A stretch of DNA of 64,000 nucleotides from Odiellus spinosus (GCA_963920705.1 OY987232.1:4274000-4337999), one strand, 5' to 3'. Shown: positions 10,501 through 19,391, counted from the stretch's first letter. Made by a program: numbers and translations. The notes: generated from the sequence alone by a model not told the origin.

Positions 10501-11635
10501 ATACCGTTAAAGGACTCGCTACCAAAACTTGTACCTGACCTCAACTCTAAAACTAAATACGTCATCCATTACCGAAACTTAAAGTATTACGTCAAAGCGG
10601 GGATGGAAGTGACGAAACTTCACCGAACAATATCTTTCGAACAAGCACCATGGCTCGCGGACTATATTAACTTCAACACCGAAAAACGGAAACTAGCTGC
10701 TAACGATTTTGAAAAAGACTTTTTCAAATTGATGAATAATGCAGTTTTCGGTAATTTTTAATTTAAAGAATTTTTTCATATCTTATTAACCACCTTACTA
10801 TTAATATATATAGGTAAAACCAAGGAAAACCTCCGAAATAGAATCCAATTCCATCTAGTCCAGACAGAGAAGAAGGCAACTAAAAAAGCGAATTCCCCTG
10901 CGTTTTAAAAATTTACCATCTTTCAGAATGATCTAGTAGGAATCCATATGCTTCAAAGAAAAATTATTTTGAATCGTCCCATATTTACCGGCTTCACCAT
11001 CCTGGATTTATCAAAGTTATTAATGTATAACTTTCATTATGGTGTCGTACGAGAGCAGTACGGTGACAAGGCGAGGCTTCTTTCCACAGATACAGGTATT
11101 TGTTTTTATATATATATATACTGATAATACTTGAAAAGATTTTTATTTATTATTCATATTTACAGATAGTCTCACGTACTCCATTGAGACGCCAGATTTG
11201 TATGCAGACCTCTCCAAGCAGACCAAACACTACGATTTCTCTGGTTACCCCTTTGATCATCCACTCTTCAGTGACGATAACAAAAAGGTTCTGGGAAAGT
11301 TCAAGGATGAACTTAACGGGGTTCCTATTAAAGAGTTTTGTGGACTGAGGCCTAAAATGTACTCTATCCTCTCGACGGAAGGTGGAAAAAAGACTGCTAA
11401 GGGGATTTGTAGGCGGGTAGTGAAGAAAACCATCCTTCACGAGCATTATCGAGATTGTCTCTTAAACAGACGGGTTACCATAGCAGAGATGAAGCGTATA
11501 ATTAGTACGAAACATTTGTTGACAACAGTTCAACAAAATAAGCTATGTTTAAACCCCTGTGATAATAAGCGATATGTTCTGGAGGATGGTATTTCCACTC
11601 TCGCCTATGGTCACTATAAAATTGAAAACTTATAA
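7515..11635 (+). CDS. polB: Polinton protein-primed DNA polymerase B, six exons, with one internal stop
   Basis: Replicates the transposon. Exons: 7515-9018, 9083-9805, 9866-10186, 10244-10750, 10814-11095 and 11166-11635. Every junction is GT-AG and keeps frame, giving 1,269 codons. The N-terminus has two C2H2 zinc fingers (C4, C7, H20, H24 and C32, C35, H48, H53), then a proline/acidic linker. The exonuclease motif YADFES ends exon 1. Exon 2 has the Polinton signature HDH...RGAAH..CN and the HNLSKYD exonuclease block. Exon 3 has YHDLY...ADVFE. The exon 3/4 junction makes D-C-NNLYG. Exon 5/6 makes the catalytic TDTDS. An in-frame TAA lies at 10906-10908, in the SP-F-KFTIF region before the TDTD motif, and would truncate the protein. 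The start follows the left TIR by 32 bp, so the TIR promoter likely drives it. Confidence 0.93.
9019..9082 (+). other. polB intron 1 (phase 1)
   Basis: GATG|GTATGT ... TTTTAAG|GTAAAAAC; 64 nt. The splice restores a Gly codon and links YVVVGPD to NEKPVTY. Confidence 0.88.
9806..9865 (+). other. polB intron 2 (phase 1)
   Basis: ATGG|GTAAGC ... TTTTCCTATAG|GGGAG; 60 nt, with a pyrimidine-rich acceptor. The splice joins QNM-G-EYHDLY. Confidence 0.9.
10187..10243 (+). other. polB intron 3 (phase 1)
   Basis: TTTAG|GTAAAT ... TTTCCTTAG|ATTGC; 57 nt. The splice builds the Asp of the D-C-NNLYG polymerase motif. Confidence 0.9.
10751..10813 (+). other. polB intron 4 (phase 1)
   Basis: TTCG|GTAATT ... 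TATATATAG|GTAAAACC; 63 nt. The splice joins NAVF-G-KTKEN, a conserved polymerase block. Confidence 0.9.
11096..11165 (+). other. polB intron 5 (phase 1)
   Basis: ATACAG|GTATTT ... ATATTTACAG|ATAGTC; 70 nt. The splice builds the second Asp of the catalytic TDTDS motif. Confidence 0.92.
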
Positions 11636-11861
11636 ATTGTATATATTGAAAATCCCCTCTCCATGAATTTGGATACCATCCTATCATTGTCATTTTTATT
11701 TTTACAAATTTACTTGTAATAACTATTTTATATGACTGGCACATTATCACTTTGTAAATATATAGCTATAATATTGTAAATATGATAAACACTTTAGGAT
11801 ATGTAAATACGTTAACCCACATAGATATTTCTACGATTATCTTATAAATATAATAAACGAT

Positions 11862-12329
11862 TTAAGGTAAAAACTTTATTGAGAATCTCTTTTCCATGAA
11901 TTCTGAAATCATACGATCATTAACACTTTTATTTTTATGGAATTTACTTACAATATCAAACAATTTTATTCCTCTACATCTGTTTAGGCTAAAATACACA
12001 CAAAATCCTCCACAAGTTTTACTATTATTAGATTGTAATTGTTCAGAATTAAAAGTCACAGTTGAACTATTCGTCTCAACAAAATTGTTAAACTTGAAAA
12101 AATCAGGTGGGTTTCCAAAACTATCAAAAAATTCGCAGTTCTTTTTTCTCGAGAAATGTAACACGGTCCAATGTTCACCTTGAGTATTAGACAGTCCGGT
12201 ATTAACAACATAGAGTGACGGAAAGCTTTTTACGTATTTCGGTAGTTTATCTGCAGCGAAAACACCTCTGAATAAACTTCTGACAGCGGGATCTTTCTCC
12301 AATATCATGGTTAATTGAGATGTATCCAT
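11862..12329 (-). CDS. Adenain-type cysteine protease (maturation protease)
   Basis: 155 aa. This C5-family protease is known in adenoviruses and Polintons, where it processes virion proteins. The catalytic set is visible: H53 in GEHWTVLHF, D69 in EFFDSFG, Q99, and C106 in KTCGGFCVYF. The Q-to-C spacing of 7 is that of adenain. Length is slightly short of the roughly 200 aa of the adenoviral enzyme but normal for Polintons. It lies 5 bp downstream of the major capsid gene on the same strand. No frameshift seen. About 225 bp of AT-rich DNA separate its end from the 3' end of polB, so the two converge. Confidence 0.9.
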   Translation of the reverse strand: MDTSQLTMILEKDPAVRSLFRGVFAADKLPKYVKSFPSLYVVNTGLSNTQGEHWTVLHFSRKKNCEFFDSFGNPPDFFKFNNFVETNSSTVTFNSEQLQSNNSKTCGGFCVYFSLNRCRGIKLFDIVSKFHKNKSVNDRMISEFMEKRFSIKFLP

Positions 12330-12334
12330 ATTTC

Positions 12335-13623
12335 TTAGTATGAGTAGTCGTAGAAAACCGCTCGGTTCTTATCAATTTCTATCAAGTTTTGAAATTCAGC
12401 GTAGTATACCACGCTAACTGTACTCGTCAAAGAATTTTCAAACTTTAACTCTAAACGTACGCTACCGTTCCTTAGCAGATGAAAATGTTCAGCTGAATTG
12501 AAGAGGTCGGGAGTCAGATCAAACACAAAATGGCAGTAACCATCAGGGAATTCTTCCCGGCTTATTGAATTACCTTCATCGATATTCCATTGTCCAGTTT
12601 GGAGGAATAGATTAATGTACGATCTCATGTATAGTCCGGCTGTGAAATTTGGATTGAGAGGTTTATGTGGCACACTAGCCCCGTCAACGTGATTAACTCC
12701 AAAGTTTTGAAAGTTGAAGGGGGACTTATTGTAATCTCCTAAATAAGCGTTCTGATCAAGAAGTCCAATCACCACCTTTTTAGGGATTTGTCCGTTAAAT
12801 AAATTGTCACGTATAGTCATTTTAGATCCTTGAACGATGGAGAATGAATTGCATTCGGATCGGATGATCGGATATTTCATGGTTCCATGTTCTAGAGCTT
12901 TGACATGGGCCATAACAATTTCAGGTATCAGTTTTACTCTTCTTATGTACAATGAGGCCATCTCATATTTGACTTTGTATTTTACGTCACCACTTGTATG
13001 AATACAGAATTCGTTAGGAGTTTTCGTAAATTTAAATTTTAAGTTGAGCATATTCGGGAGATATCGAGATTGTTGACATATGTCAGTATGGACAATGCCT
13101 ATCATATCGATTAACCCCTCCGAGGCTAGCGCTTTCCGAGATTTGAATCCACTGTTACCAGCTGGCACGTCGAATTTACCAGCTGTATCTTTATAGTAAA
13201 GAGAGCTAGTTAGAAAGCTTTCCTTAGCCGCTCCCCCAAACGTCAATAATGTCTGAATCATACTTCTGTGAGCGTAGTTTTGAGCCGATGGAGTAATTGA
13301 TTTTTCGTTCAAAGAAACGTGTACTTGAAAAGACTGTGCAGGAATAAATTCTCAGGTCCTACAACTTCTGTAGCGTACGCAATGGTTGTACCATCAGGTT
13401 TGACCAGTTTTACTTGCACGTGAAGTAAAGTTTTAGAGATGTCGAGATAAGAATCTGAATTTCCAGGGATAACAAATGTTATAGTAGAGTTTTCGTCAAC
13501 GTTGGACACTGGATTGTATTCGACCCACTCCCCCGCGATAATACCCGATTGGGTGAGAGGTACGTCGAAAAGATCCAGCTCGGAATTTGTAATAGCTCCT
13601 GACTGAGGATGAATAAGCGCCAT
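12335..13623 (-). CDS. Polinton major capsid protein (double jelly-roll), frameshifted
   Basis: Two overlapping frames, 13623-13309 and about 13336-12335, together cover a protein of roughly 430 aa. The first begins MALIHPQSG and contains VGPENLFLHSLF. The second resumes with QVHVSLNEKSITPSAQNYAHR, the usual continuation in Polinton capsid proteins. A single-base loss around 13330-13336 explains the break. The family forms trimeric double jelly-roll capsomers like those of adenoviruses and virophages. It lies 2 bp after the pVI-like gene and 5 bp before the protease. The C-terminus (RAVFYDYSY) is intact. The frameshift may be genuine decay or a base-call error. Confidence 0.85.
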
Positions 13624-13625
13624 TA

Positions 13626-14102
13626 TTATCGTCGAATCGTGAATATGTCGGAGTACTTAGGAGTAGACCTTTTCTTCTTCGCAGTCACTACCGAACTGAT
13701 TAGTTTACATCTTTTACGCTTCCTTTTGACACCGCTTCCCGTCATTCTCTTACGAATTTCGTCATTCAATTCCAAAACTGATTCTTTTCCAGCGGTAGTA
13801 CCATGGGTTTTGAGTGAACTTTTCCACGGAACACCACTAGCGACGTCTGTAGCCACTTTAGCGCCGGTGTTTAAAAATTTCTTCTCCAGGAATATGGCTC
13901 CTTTTTTGAACAGTGGAAGAGCGCGTCTAAAGACTGACGCAAGTATATTCCCCAAACCGTACCCTCGTTGGGCAGGTACACCTCGATAAAACGACGCGTA
14001 GCCATTTCCGGCTTGAGTTTTATAATAATGTTCATAGTCTACATTATATTTTGAGCCAGACCCGACTTGGTTTAAATAATAGCTCTCGTAATCCGACGAC
14101 AT
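13626..14102 (-). CDS. Conserved Polinton basic protein, pVI-like
   Basis: 158 aa. Tyr-rich N-terminus (DYESYYLNQVGSG), a Gly/Arg segment (QRGYGLGNIL), an amphipathic helix with FRRALPLFKKGAIFLEKKF, then TGAKVATDV, a MTGSGVKRKRKR basic patch and a second KKKR cluster. This order is typical of a protein found next to capsid genes in Polintons. By position, charge and amphipathic helix it resembles adenoviral internal capsid proteins (pVI/core type). The assignment is inference. A TATA box and TCATT element lie 30-65 bp upstream of its ATG. Confidence 0.7.
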   Translation of the reverse strand: MSSDYESYYLNQVGSGSKYNVDYEHYYKTQAGNGYASFYRGVPAQRGYGLGNILASVFRRALPLFKKGAIFLEKKFLNTGAKVATDVASGVPWKSSLKTHGTTAGKESVLELNDEIRKRMTGSGVKRKRKRCKLISSVVTAKKKRSTPKYSDIFTIRR

Positions 14103-14130
14103 GGTATGTATCGAGTGGAATCAATAATTT

Positions 14131-14167
14131 AAATGAGAGGTGTACGAGTGTGCATCTTGTACTTATA
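14131..14167 (-). promoter_or_regulatory. Core promoter for the pVI-like/capsid block
   Basis: On the minus strand TATAAGTA begins at 14167, and the A of TCATTT is at 14134, 33 nt downstream. The inferred leader to the ATG at 14102 is about 32 nt. The TATA box overlaps the end of the preceding gene. Confidence 0.5.
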
Positions 14168-14963
14168 GCGACGTCCACATTCTTCGAGGTCTGAAGTGGA
14201 GCGTGACGTGAACTTTACCACGTTCAAATTGAACGGGAACTCCCATCTCACTCATAATGCTTATTTCTATGGTTTGAAACGCGTTACTTGCTACGGGTAA
14301 ATAGTGAGGTCGTATAAAATCTCTGTCCACCGTTTCACCGTCTTTCCCCTGCACGCTCACGATTCGTAGAAGTGGAACGTCAAAATCACCTACAGATCGA
14401 TTTTCGATAATGTCCGAATAAACGAATAATGAATGCAACCCTGTGTCTAAGTCAACCGTATAATCCGATAGTTTATATCCCGTTATTTTCAATTCTTCAT
14501 CTCCATCTCTCGTGAAACCGAGCAGAATCGCTAGAGGACCTGGAATAGTAACGGAATAATTTTCCTTTAAAGTTACCGCCACGCGACGTCTGTGTTCGAT
14601 GTATTCAAATCTGACCGGTTTTTCAGATCTCGATACGACACCCGGCATGATATTTTGACTAACATCTACCTCGAAGCTAATCACCTCCAGAAGTTCTGTG
14701 ACCGATCCGTAATAACCTTTAGGCAGTAATATTTGCGTTGAAAGGTTCATCTCCGCGTCCATTACAACCGACTCCGTAAGCGTAATAAGGCAATCGTCCC
14801 GAATATTATTGCATGATCTAGGATAACTTATTTCCGCTAGTCCGACCTCGTACGGTCCGTTTAATTTAAAAACTTCAGGTAAATAAGTTCGGAACCGGCT
14901 GACTCGATTATCGGGGAAATACCCCATCGACGTGTCCGAAGGCAATGTTAGGTATACGCTCAT
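14163..14963 (-). CDS. Polinton minor capsid (penton-like) protein
   Basis: 266 aa, intact. It opens with the family signature YLTLPSDTSMGYFPDNRVSRFRT in degenerate form, then LPEVFKLNGPYEVGLAEISYPRSC and GYYGSVTELLEV. This gene is conserved in nearly all Polintons and has been proposed to be the penton/minor capsid protein. The beta-rich C-terminus ends FRPRRMWTSL. Its ATG overlaps the integrase stop by 4 bp (14960-14963), a tight arrangement unusual for cellular animal genes. Confidence 0.85.
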   Translation of the reverse strand: MSVYLTLPSDTSMGYFPDNRVSRFRTYLPEVFKLNGPYEVGLAEISYPRSCNNIRDDCLITLTESVVMDAEMNLSTQILLPKGYYGSVTELLEVISFEVDVSQNIMPGVVSRSEKPVRFEYIEHRRRVAVTLKENYSVTIPGPLAILLGFTRDGDEELKITGYKLSDYTVDLDTGLHSLFVYSDIIENRSVGDFDVPLLRIVSVQGKDGETVDRDFIRPHYLPVASNAFQTIEISIMSEMGVPVQFERGKVHVTLHFRPRRMWTSL

Positions 14964-16030
14964 GTTACGACTATTTCACTAACCCAACTATCAAAAGATG
15001 GTGGATAACCCTTCCAACGAACTAGCTTTTCTATTACACCGTTCGGTTGACGTCTTTTTCTTAGCACTTTTTCGATCTTGAAGTGGCAATTATTTAGGTC
15101 TTTACCGACTTTCTGTATTTCCTCTTTGTAGAAAATTCCCGAAATGGGTTCGGAATTAAGATCATTCAGTTTATATACCGGCGGATTTCTCGGTAGTCTC
15201 GCCACTATGCGGAAAAGTTCCTCAGTCCAATTGGGTAGATAACCCTTCTCGAAAGTCTTTTTGTTTTTGCTAATTCGAACGAGATCACCAATTTCAAAGG
15301 GGTATGAAATAGGGGGTGAAAAGTCTACGTCACCGTATAAAGTTTTCCAAACTTCACCCGAATTTTCAGGGGTAACTTCAACAGGTTTTCGTTTTATAGA
15401 TCTATGATAACTGTGATTATAAGCGTGGACGAGATCCTTTAGTACGTCAATATATTTATGAGTATTATTTTCGGTAAAATAACGGAACATCCGCTCTTTA
15501 AGGGTTCGATTAAAACGTTCCACCACGGCCGCTTTAGGTTCAGAATGCGTGGCGAAAAAATGAATCCCTAGTCGACGTAGATGGTTTTGTACGGTGTTGC
15601 ACACGAACTCGTTTCCATGATCGCTTTGTACCTTTTTAGGTTTTCGACCTGATTCTAAGATATTATCAAAAGCACTAACCATAGTTTCACCCTTCTTATC
15701 TTTAACCGCCACGACGAACGCGTATTTGCTAAACACGTCTATACAACATAAAATATGCCGATATCCTCGATTGAATCGGCTAATGGTCTGTAATTCTACT
15801 AAATCTATCTGCCATTGCTCGTCTATTCCATACACTATAGTTCGATTTCTCTTAAATTTACGTCGTACATCTTTATGTAGAGTATACGTATCTTGATAAC
15901 GCAAGAAATCTCTCACCTGTTTTCGATTTACGAGTATACCTTTTGATCGCGCGGTTCGATATAGACCTTCAACACCTCCGTAAGAACCTGGTTCCGCTAC
16001 TTTAAAATACAACTCTTTCAAACTATCCAT
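14960..16030 (-). CDS. int: Polinton integrase (rve, DDE) with C-terminal chromodomain
   Basis: 356 aa, intact. It catalyses insertion and generates the 6-bp duplication. The start MDSLKELYF...PGSYGGV is typical of the family. The catalytic triad is D76 (QWQIDLVEL), D137 (VQSDHGNEF) and E171 (AVVERFNRTLKE). An SH3-like region around residues 240-300 (IGDLVRISKNKKTFEKGYLPNW) is followed by a chromodomain at about 313-356 (KIEKVLRKR...VRWKGYP.SFDSW), which in other elements tethers integrase to modified histones. No N-terminal HHCC zinc site is seen. The gene overlaps the minor capsid gene by 4 bp. Confidence 0.93.
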   Translation of the reverse strand: MDSLKELYFKVAEPGSYGGVEGLYRTARSKGILVNRKQVRDFLRYQDTYTLHKDVRRKFKRNRTIVYGIDEQWQIDLVELQTISRFNRGYRHILCCIDVFSKYAFVVAVKDKKGETMVSAFDNILESGRKPKKVQSDHGNEFVCNTVQNHLRRLGIHFFATHSEPKAAVVERFNRTLKERMFRYFTENNTHKYIDVLKDLVHAYNHSYHRSIKRKPVEVTPENSGEVWKTLYGDVDFSPPISYPFEIGDLVRISKNKKTFEKGYLPNWTEELFRIVARLPRNPPVYKLNDLNSEPISGIFYKEEIQKVGKDLNNCHFKIEKVLRKRRQPNGVIEKLVRWKGYPPSFDSWVSEIVVT

Positions 16031-16184
16031 TCCTCGTACAGTTATTAGTCTTAGTAAAATAATATAAAGCGAATTCGGATACTTCGAAAATAATAACTAG
16101 GAATACGGTCAATACCTTAGGAGACTTGAGAAAGGAGAATAATACTCGATCTACAACTAATGATTCGACCACACCTCCTTCCAT
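16023..16184 (-). CDS. Possible 53-aa hydrophobic protein or integrase upstream ORF
   Basis: An ATG at 16184 opens 53 codons containing one hydrophobic stretch (VLTVFLVIIFEVSEFALYYF). The stop overlaps the integrase ATG (GGAATGGATAG). About 20 nt upstream is a TCATT element (A at 16205), with TATATATT 34 nt before it, so a short transcript could start here. The ORF may be a small membrane protein or a leader ORF. I know no homologue. Confidence 0.3.
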   Translation of the reverse strand: MEGGVVESLVVDRVLFSFLKSPKVLTVFLVIIFEVSEFALYYFTKTNNCTRNG

Positions 16185-16255
16185 TATTAGGCCTAGCAAG
16201 CTAATGAATAAAAACAAAGAATGTCATGGTTAATATATAGATATTTTATTGATAT

Positions 16256-16980
16256 TTAGATTACAATCCAACTGTTAAACCCACTACCGATCATATTTTC
16301 AGCTTCGGACTCCTCATCTTCGCGCTCCTCACCGACATCGGTATCATCATCGTAATCTTGCGAGGTCTTCCTAATCTCATCTCTGACATAGCTTTCTGAG
16401 GGACGCTTGATTTTCCGACTTTGTGGAGTATATTTTTTCTTCGAAATAACCTTCTTTCTAATACCGATTTTGGATCTATCTTTATAAAGAGAGCGGGGAA
16501 CATTTTCATTTTTTAAATATTCGTAAAAATCATCTGAGCCGACGACATTTTTACTTTTTTTAGATCCTAACGTCGTATACGCTAGGAGATCTATTATATG
16601 AGAGCCGGCTATTGGACGACCTTTATATATTAGTTCACCGTGATCTGAAAACTTTATATGTGAGGAGTGTTCTAACCATTTATACAGAGTTATAGATTCG
16701 CTAAGGATGTACGCGGGGATTGACGCTGTAATTTCAGAGTCCCAGTTTTTAGTTTTTAACCTGCGGTGTTTCGTACTGCGTTCTGGTTCACGTGTTGTTG
16801 TAGTTTATGATTGTAAATGTTTATTTTTTCCGTATTGTTCAAACCTCTCCGAGTAATTTCATCGACAGGATAGCTTTGAAGTTCAAGTGTAGTATCGATA
16901 TGTGGTGATTTCTCGCTTGAATTGACTGATTGTAATCTTTTCAAAACCTCATCCGGTACTAGAATCATCTTCCGTGCCAT
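16256..16980 (-). CDS. Conserved Polinton protein of unknown function (MARKM type), frameshifted
   Basis: The first frame runs from the ATG at 16980 (MARKMILVPDEVLKRLQS) to a stop near 16756. A second frame continues from about 16757 to TAA at 16256-16258. It carries ITASIPAYILSESITLYKWL, a DHGELIYKGRPIAGSHIIDLL block, a KxxP basic linker and an acidic tail (DDDTDVGEERE) ending in IGSGFNSW. This order matches a widespread Polinton gene whose role is not established. The frame change lies beside a T5 run. The ATG overlaps the upstream gene's TGA (TGATG). Confidence 0.65.
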
Positions 16981-17328
16981 CACTTGATCGCTCTACTAAT
17001 GGCTGCGCCTGCCACCGAACTCAAAATTGATAAAACTGGTGCTAATAAAAGTGGTAAAAACCCGCCTTTCTGATTGAGAAGTTTTCTTCGTTTTGATGTT
17101 GACAGTTTACCGGAAACTACGTAAAATTGTACAATGCTTCTTCAGTCGTGTCTTATCATGTTCTGACACTTTAACGCTGCCGTGTAAAACATTTATACAA
17201 CATTCGACTAAAGCTATTATCTCATCTTTACTAGCGAATTTAATCGCAGCCTTTCTCTGGCGGGGGTTGCACGTAGACAGAAATTTTAGGAAGTTGACGT
17301 GTTCGCAAAGTTTTGGTGGAGGAACCAT
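16980..17328 (-). CDS. Conserved small Polinton protein with C-terminal membrane segment, frameshifted
   Basis: Starts MVPPPKLCEHVNFLKFL, with NPRQRKAAIKFASKDEIIAL and CINVLHGSVKVSE. This matches a small protein seen repeatedly in arthropod Polintons. The first frame stops near 17107. Shifting frame around 17110 continues with KLSTSKRRKLLNQKGGF and a hydrophobic segment (LPLLLAPVLSILSSVAGAAI) to a TGA at 16980-16982, the normal end for this family. It overlaps the gene before it by 43 bp and the one after by 3 bp. Function unknown; a membrane or capsid-associated role is only inference. Confidence 0.65.
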
Positions 17329-17774
17329 ATTGCAATTTTACGAGCTTTCACGGTGGGGCAATTGTTAGGGTCTCGATGGAAATGACAACTCTGTGATGTT
17401 TCACACGTAATTGACGATAGTTTCGGGCACTCTAGATCCTCGATGTTGACAACTTCAGTACTTAGATAGGTTGAGAGAAACTGAGATTTTTCCAAACCCT
17501 TAGTGTAAAACTTAGCTGACGACCCCAAGATAACGTCGATAATCTCGCACTGTCTATAATATCCGTGTTCACCTTCTGACCAGCGTAGATCGCAAATGTT
17601 TCTACTAAGCCATATACACTGCCTTTTATCCTTGTAGGAGAGTTCCGAGAAATGGTATGGAGGTTTGATAGTCCAAACCCGACTGATACTCGTTTCCGTT
17701 ACGAATAACGCAATTTCCTTTAAAATCCATCTCCCCCTGACGTGGAAGGCGTTCACCTCGATAAATCCAGGCAT
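17286..17774 (-). CDS. Conserved Polinton protein of unknown function
   Basis: 162 aa, intact. Opens MPGFIEVNAFHVRGRWILKE, with ALFVTETSISRVWTIKPPY, then W- and C/H-bearing blocks (CIWLSRNICDLRW, GYYRQCEIID) and a Cys/His tail (CETSQSCHFHRDPNNC). The layout fits a protein recurrent in Polintons whose activity I cannot assign. The C-terminal Cys/His residues could bind metal. The ATG is 42 nt downstream of an inferred start site. Its 3' end overlaps the next gene in another frame. Confidence 0.6.
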   Translation of the reverse strand: MPGFIEVNAFHVRGRWILKEIALFVTETSISRVWTIKPPYHFSELSYKDKRQCIWLSRNICDLRWSEGEHGYYRQCEIIDVILGSSAKFYTKGLEKSQFLSTYLSTEVVNIEDLECPKLSSITCETSQSCHFHRDPNNCPTVKARKIAIWFLHQNFANTSTS

Positions 17775-17811
17775 TCTAGGATGTGATTACTCTAGTGAAA
17801 GTTACGAATGT

Positions 17812-17847
17812 GAATGATCTTTTTCGGTATTTGATTTAGTATTTATA
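17812..17847 (-). promoter_or_regulatory. Core promoter (TATA + TCATT) of the 162-aa gene
   Basis: On the minus strand TATAAATA begins at 17847, and the A of TCATTCA is at 17816, 31 nt downstream. The leader to the ATG at 17774 is about 42 nt. It lies in the 100-bp gap after the ATPase gene. Confidence 0.55.
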
Positions 17848-17874
17848 TCAAAATTAGGATATCGAATTTCTACT

Positions 17875-18516
17875 TCATTTGGGGAGGTAAATTGCCGGTT
17901 GCTCCCCCGGTAAAACCCCCGATCGTAATCTGTGATTGTCAAGTGTATCTGGTTTAAGATCGACGAGTAAATACCCATAAGGTTCCGCTACAGCCTGTCT
18001 AAACGCGTCTGTGACGTATTTGCTATTTCCTGGGGAGATCTGCTTAGCGATATGATAAATCGCTGATTGGTCACGTGGTGTTTTGAAAATAACTAAGTAA
18101 TGAGCATTTAAGTTCATCGTTCTAATCTGTTTTCCAGGATAATATAAATTTTGCATTAGTATAAAAACGGAGGTGTTCCTATGGTGCGTACCCCTAATAA
18201 AGAGATTGGTAACCTCAACACTATTCGCTATCTCACACAGTAAGTCATCAAAAATGACGAAATTCTTAATGTTGGAATCAAGAATCTGGGTATCTAAGAG
18301 TCCCTGATGAAACTCTACGTTAGGTGAATGCATGAGTACACTGTTAAACAGATCAGACTGATATTCGGTATAACACCATATTATTCTTTCGGCAGGTGGA
18401 TGCATACATATGTTAATATTTTTAATTATATTGGCTACAAAAACTGATTTCCCTGATTGAGTCGCCCCTGCAATAATTCCGTTAAACGGATGTTTTAAAC
18501 GTAAATCTACAGACAT
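17875..18516 (-). CDS. A32-like (FtsK/HerA) genome-packaging ATPase
   Basis: 213 aa, intact. Walker A is GATQSGKS at residues 17-24. Walker B (KNFVIFDDLLCE) lies near residue 90. A sensor-like IRGTHHRNTSVFILMQNLY block follows. This family pumps DNA into capsids in adenovirus-like and virophage-like elements and is one of the core Polinton genes. Length is normal. The ATG is about 38 nt after an inferred start site whose TATA box overlaps the stop of the upstream gene. Confidence 0.93.
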   Translation of the reverse strand: MSVDLRLKHPFNGIIAGATQSGKSVFVANIIKNINICMHPPAERIIWCYTEYQSDLFNSVLMHSPNVEFHQGLLDTQILDSNIKNFVIFDDLLCEIANSVEVTNLFIRGTHHRNTSVFILMQNLYYPGKQIRTMNLNAHYLVIFKTPRDQSAIYHIAKQISPGNSKYVTDAFRQAVAEPYGYLLVDLKPDTLDNHRLRSGVLPGEQPAIYLPK

Positions 18517-18551
18517 AATTAGAGTCCGATTTGTTCGAATTCAGTATAATG

Positions 18552-18587
18552 AATGAAGATATGATTCATCAAGACACTTTATTTATA
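18552..18587 (-). promoter_or_regulatory. Core promoter (TATA + TCATT) of the packaging ATPase
   Basis: On the minus strand TATAAATA begins at 18587, across the stop codon of the 224-aa gene. TCATT with A at 18554 follows 33 nt later. Confidence 0.5.
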
Positions 18588-19361
18588 GTAATGATTTCGA
18601 GGTACAGATAATAATAGTCATCATTTGTTTACAGAAGTCCGTATTGAGAAAAGTATTATTTATGATCTCTTTATGAATGTTATTTATGTTTAAGGAATTA
18701 ACCGCGTTACCGTAATTATCGTTCACGCGAGTGGACCAATCGTCTGTCAGGCATGGATGTTGGAGCTGTGAAGGGTGATCGATCTCGCACCCATTACAAG
18801 ATTTACGAATGGATTCGCGGAGATGAGACAGAATATTTTCTTTTAAAAGTTCATAAACACGTTTAGCCTCGTTGAGGAATATGATGATATGGTTGTGCTG
18901 CTCTGTGAGGGATTTCCATAGCTGCAAACTAATATTAAATCCATTTTTAGACGGGGAGTACATCCCGTAGCTGGTTCCAGGGGTCATTTCCCGGATGTCC
19001 ATTACTCGCCGGGTCTTGTAGATAGACATCTCGATACGTTTGGTTGCCGATCCTTCTAAGAACGATGAGAACGATGGGTTGTGACTATCCTCCAAGAATG
19101 ACGTTATTTCGTTTTTCAGGTTCCATATTTCGGCGAATTCAGATTCGGTCAGGGTTATGCTAGAGGAACCGTTGCTAAGCCCTAACTTAAGTTTGCAGTC
19201 AGGAGTAATAGTAATGGATTTTCTAGGGGAGAGTTCAAAAATATTGGTGCCGGCCCTATCGAAAAATAGAAAATATTCAGTGTTAAACGACTATTAAGAG
19301 TAGTTTTAAGAATGATGAAAAGTTCAACTTATATAGATATTATAAATATTTCAACTTACAT
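18583..19361 (-). CDS. 224-aa Polinton protein starting inside the right TIR; start codon split by an intron
   Basis: Exon 1 ends with AT at 19361-19360. The intron is 19359-19256 (donor GTAAGT, acceptor TTTTTCGATAG, 104 nt). Exon 2 begins with G at 19255 and runs to 18583. Splicing makes ATG GCC GGC ACC and an uninterrupted 225-codon frame, which supports the model. The first 50 codons lie in the TIR (NIFELSPRKSITITPD, ITLTESEFAEIW). The unique part has KTRRVMDIREM and a C-x2-C pair (SCNGCEI). I do not recognise a function; similar LTESE-type N-termini occur at Polinton ends. It is the first gene of the minus-strand cluster, driven by the right TIR promoter. Confidence 0.65.
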
Positions 19362-19391
19362 TTTAGTTCTTGGAGGTCTTCACTTAGGATG

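Noticed and set aside
16291-16509. 72-aa minus-strand ORF
   Set aside because: Shadow frame of the conserved MARKM-type gene, whose true frame runs to 16256.
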